A stretch of 45,738 bases of DNA, taken from contig JAQGDQ010001347.1 in the NCBI GenBank assembly GCA_030141605.1, positions 1-45,738 of the forward strand, read 5' to 3'. The notes beneath the pieces were generated by a model. It ran no database searches, was not told the DNA's origin, and saw only the letters and a list, made by a program, of their open reading frames with translations. A program made the translations under genes and the position numbers. The stretch's first letter is position 1, and each line of letters begins with the position of its first letter. Of the stretch, positions 45,158 to 45,738 are shown piece after piece. This DNA is from Tubiluchus corallicola. Taxonomy: Eukaryota; Priapulida; Priapulimorpha; Priapulimorphida; Tubiluchidae.

Positions 45158-45260
45158 GTCAAAAGTTGACCTTTAGAAGTGTAAATGTTGACCTTTCATA
45201 GCTTGCTTCACAGTGGCTACGATAGGCCAACATTTATCCTTTTAAAGGTCAACTTTTGAC
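45158..45260. repeat. Short inverted repeat (about 103-bp hairpin) with TGACCT words
   Basis: The left arm GTCAAAAGTTGACCTTTA pairs with the right arm TAAAGGTCAACTTTTGAC, and GTAAATGTTGACC with GGCCAACATTTATCC. It may be a tiny MITE. AGGTCA/TGACCT half sites are part of the arms. Confidence 0.75.
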
Positions 45261-45303
45261 CTAATGATATATAAAGTTTTACTAGTCTGTCCTGATTTTA
45301 TAG

Positions 45304-45671
45304 TAGTAAAATAATTCGTTGTGTAAAGCTGACTATTGGTGTTTTAGGGATGGCAAAACTATGAAGAGTCAGATTATAAAACTACACGTTTATTGAACAT
45401 CAAACACAATAAATATAACAGATAGTAATGCCAAACCCCCTGATCTAGCTTCCTCTCCTTCAGCTCCCAGACTCAATCCCCTGAGCTGGGCGCATCAAAA
45501 GGCTTATATATCGTGCGCCGAGCTATAACGCCTCGACGCCTACGCTTCGGTAATGAGTCACTTACTCACGTGACACCACTCCTTACCTGGGCTTCATGCC
45601 AGCATTCATCAATATAATTATAATTGTCATAATCTAGCGCTTTTAACATAGTTTAGCAGGTTCTCTTTACT
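45304..45671 (-). mobile_element. LTR-like repeat D, copy 3
   Basis: Inverted relative to the copies at 31532 and 42466, including GCTTATATATCGTGCGCC and the inverted AATAAACGTG word. Confidence 0.65.
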
Positions 45672-45738
45672 ATAATCGCACAGAAACTGCACTAGGAATT
45701 GTAAACAATATCCTCTACAGCAGTTTCAAATTTTATTT

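Overview
The window reads as AT-rich genomic DNA of an invertebrate animal. Genes have many short exons with consensus GT-AG borders, introns of several kb, and dense nonautonomous transposons and tandem arrays. I do not commit to a phylum. No bacterial, viral or organellar genes are seen, and most long open frames are by-products of satellite arrays whose period is divisible by three.

Three protein-coding genes can be assembled by hand from splice sites, reading phase and family motifs. (1) On the minus strand, 13662 to 518, lies a complete PRDM-family zinc-finger gene (closest in layout to the PRDM10/PRDM15 group) in eight coding exons, including a 30-nt microexon. It encodes about 1109 residues: zinc knuckle, PR/SET domain, one C2H2 finger, acidic linker, 16 C2H2 fingers, acidic tail. 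(2) On the plus strand, 14216 to 32954, divergent from the first gene across a short GC-rich interval, lies a seven-exon gene of about 336 residues. Its C-terminal half is clearly related to 5-methylthioribose kinase, but both catalytic aspartate motifs are replaced, so it is probably a pseudokinase. (3) On the plus strand, 38782 to 42412 and running out of the window, lies the 5' part of a Delta/Theta-like glutathione S-transferase gene with two exons encoding an unusual N-terminal extension.

Between and inside these genes are: Tigger/pogo-like MITEs (1-457, 29539-29976, 38641-38764); a piggyBac-type MITE with TTAA duplications (7016-7474); hAT-type elements (33965-34603 with a perfect 8-bp duplication, and weaker ones); five copies of a TGTGCTTGC-ended MITE; two solo LTRs (22896-23285 with a 5-bp duplication, 41163-41570); a three-copy LTR-like family; a 5S-rRNA-derived SINE (21575-22110); a 1.7-kb fold-back element (18093-19784); and tandem arrays with periods of about 20, 21, 31, 35, 54, 63, 72, 91, 105-118 and 133 bp plus GA/CT, GT and GATA microsatellites.

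A recurring theme is tandem arrays or mobile-element ends abutting exon borders: a 35-bp array that copies a PRDM 5' splice site, a 31-bp array starting 15 nt after a kinase-gene donor, a 20-bp array starting at the kinase stop codon, a pyrimidine array running into a GST acceptor, and a MITE end supplying the likely branch point of another GST acceptor.
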